Shown here piece by piece: positions 5,499 to 5,705 of a DNA stretch of 5,705 nt. The position numbers and the translations under genes are program-made. Source of the stretch: Victivallales bacterium. GTDB taxonomy: Bacteria > Verrucomicrobiota > Lentisphaeria > Oligosphaerales > Lenti-02. The notes beneath the pieces were generated by a model. The model searched no databases and was not told the DNA's origin. It saw only the letters and a list, made by a program, of their open reading frames with translations. The stretch spans positions 1 to 5,705 of the forward strand of contig JABGQJ010000518.1 of the NCBI GenBank assembly GCA_018648945.1, written 5' to 3'. Positions within the stretch are counted from its first letter, which is position 1. Each line of letters begins with the position of its first letter.

Positions 5499-5538
5499 AG
5501 CGGGTGCCCAGAGACCAGGCCTCGGGAAATGGCTGTTC

Positions 5539-5646
5539 ATGGGGGTGTTTGGTCTTGCGTGCCTGGCGGTTCTTGGCATTCGGCGGAGCGGGCGGTACTT
5601 TGTGGCCGATCCCCCGTCGGCGCTCTGCGGCGGCAACGAGTTGTGA
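5539..5646 (+). CDS. Possible small hydrophobic peptide, unproven
   Basis: A 35-codon frame starting MGVFGLACLAVLGIRRSG has a short hydrophobic stretch followed by basic residues, as in small membrane peptides. There is no good ribosome binding site. Its TGA (5644-5646) overlaps an ATG at 5646 that opens an 11-codon frame ending at 5681. Chance occurrence is likely. Confidence 0.15.
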   Translation: MGVFGLACLAVLGIRRSGRYFVADPPSALCGGNEL

Positions 5647-5680
5647 TGGTATACGTGTCCAAGCGCGAGAGTGGCAACTG

Positions 5681-5705
5681 ATGGCGACTGTAGCGGAGGC
5701 GCAAG
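5681..5705 (+). CDS. Possible start of a gene running off the right edge
   Basis: ATG at 5681 opens a frame reading MATVAEAQ to the window end. A GAGAG at about 5667-5671 lies roughly 9 bases upstream and could act as a ribosome binding site. The ATG overlaps by one base the TGA of the 11-codon frame at 5646-5681. Only eight codons are visible, so the product cannot be named. Confidence 0.3.

Overview
This is a GC-rich window from a bacterial chromosome. It holds two full-length protein genes, several families of hairpin-forming dispersed repeats, and a decayed insertion sequence. The mix of a cytoplasmic M28-type peptidase, an orphan exported propeller-like protein, an IS21-family remnant and many structured extragenic repeats suggests an environmental bacterium of the Planctomycetota / Armatimonadota / Hydrogenedentota sort. 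That placement is an impression from style, not a proven assignment.

Layout, left to right. Positions 1-749 show no convincing gene and carry one reverse-oriented copy (78-131) of a dispersed hairpin repeat, here called family R. Positions 750-2771 (+) encode a 673-residue M28/DUF4910-like zinc peptidase with a protease-associated insert and a small C-terminal winged-helix/PqqD-like domain. Its last 16 codons and its stop codon are not its own: an IS21-type left end begins at 2720 and supplies them. Positions 2720 to about 2990 are the rest of that IS remnant, with two internal end repeats, a strong ribosome binding site and the start of istA, which soon decays. Positions 2982-3201 hold a second hairpin repeat family, here called family H: two full units in inverted orientation with a half unit between them. 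Positions 3271-3366 hold a second copy of R, and 3409-3472 hold another hairpin element.

On the minus strand, 3646-5253 encodes a 535-residue secreted protein with propeller-like repeats. It ends in an intrinsic terminator (3623-3647) whose stem overlaps the stop codon. Its upstream region carries a third copy of R (5401-5498) in direct orientation to the copy at 3271-3366. The last 150 bases contain possible small, end-overlapping reading frames and perhaps the first codons of a plus-strand gene.

The two large genes face each other across about 870 bases of repeats and mobile DNA, and nothing shows that they work together. The strongest observations are the IS-derived tail of the peptidase, and two hairpin repeat families whose copies differ by paired, compensating base changes. 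Such changes suggest that the folded form is conserved.
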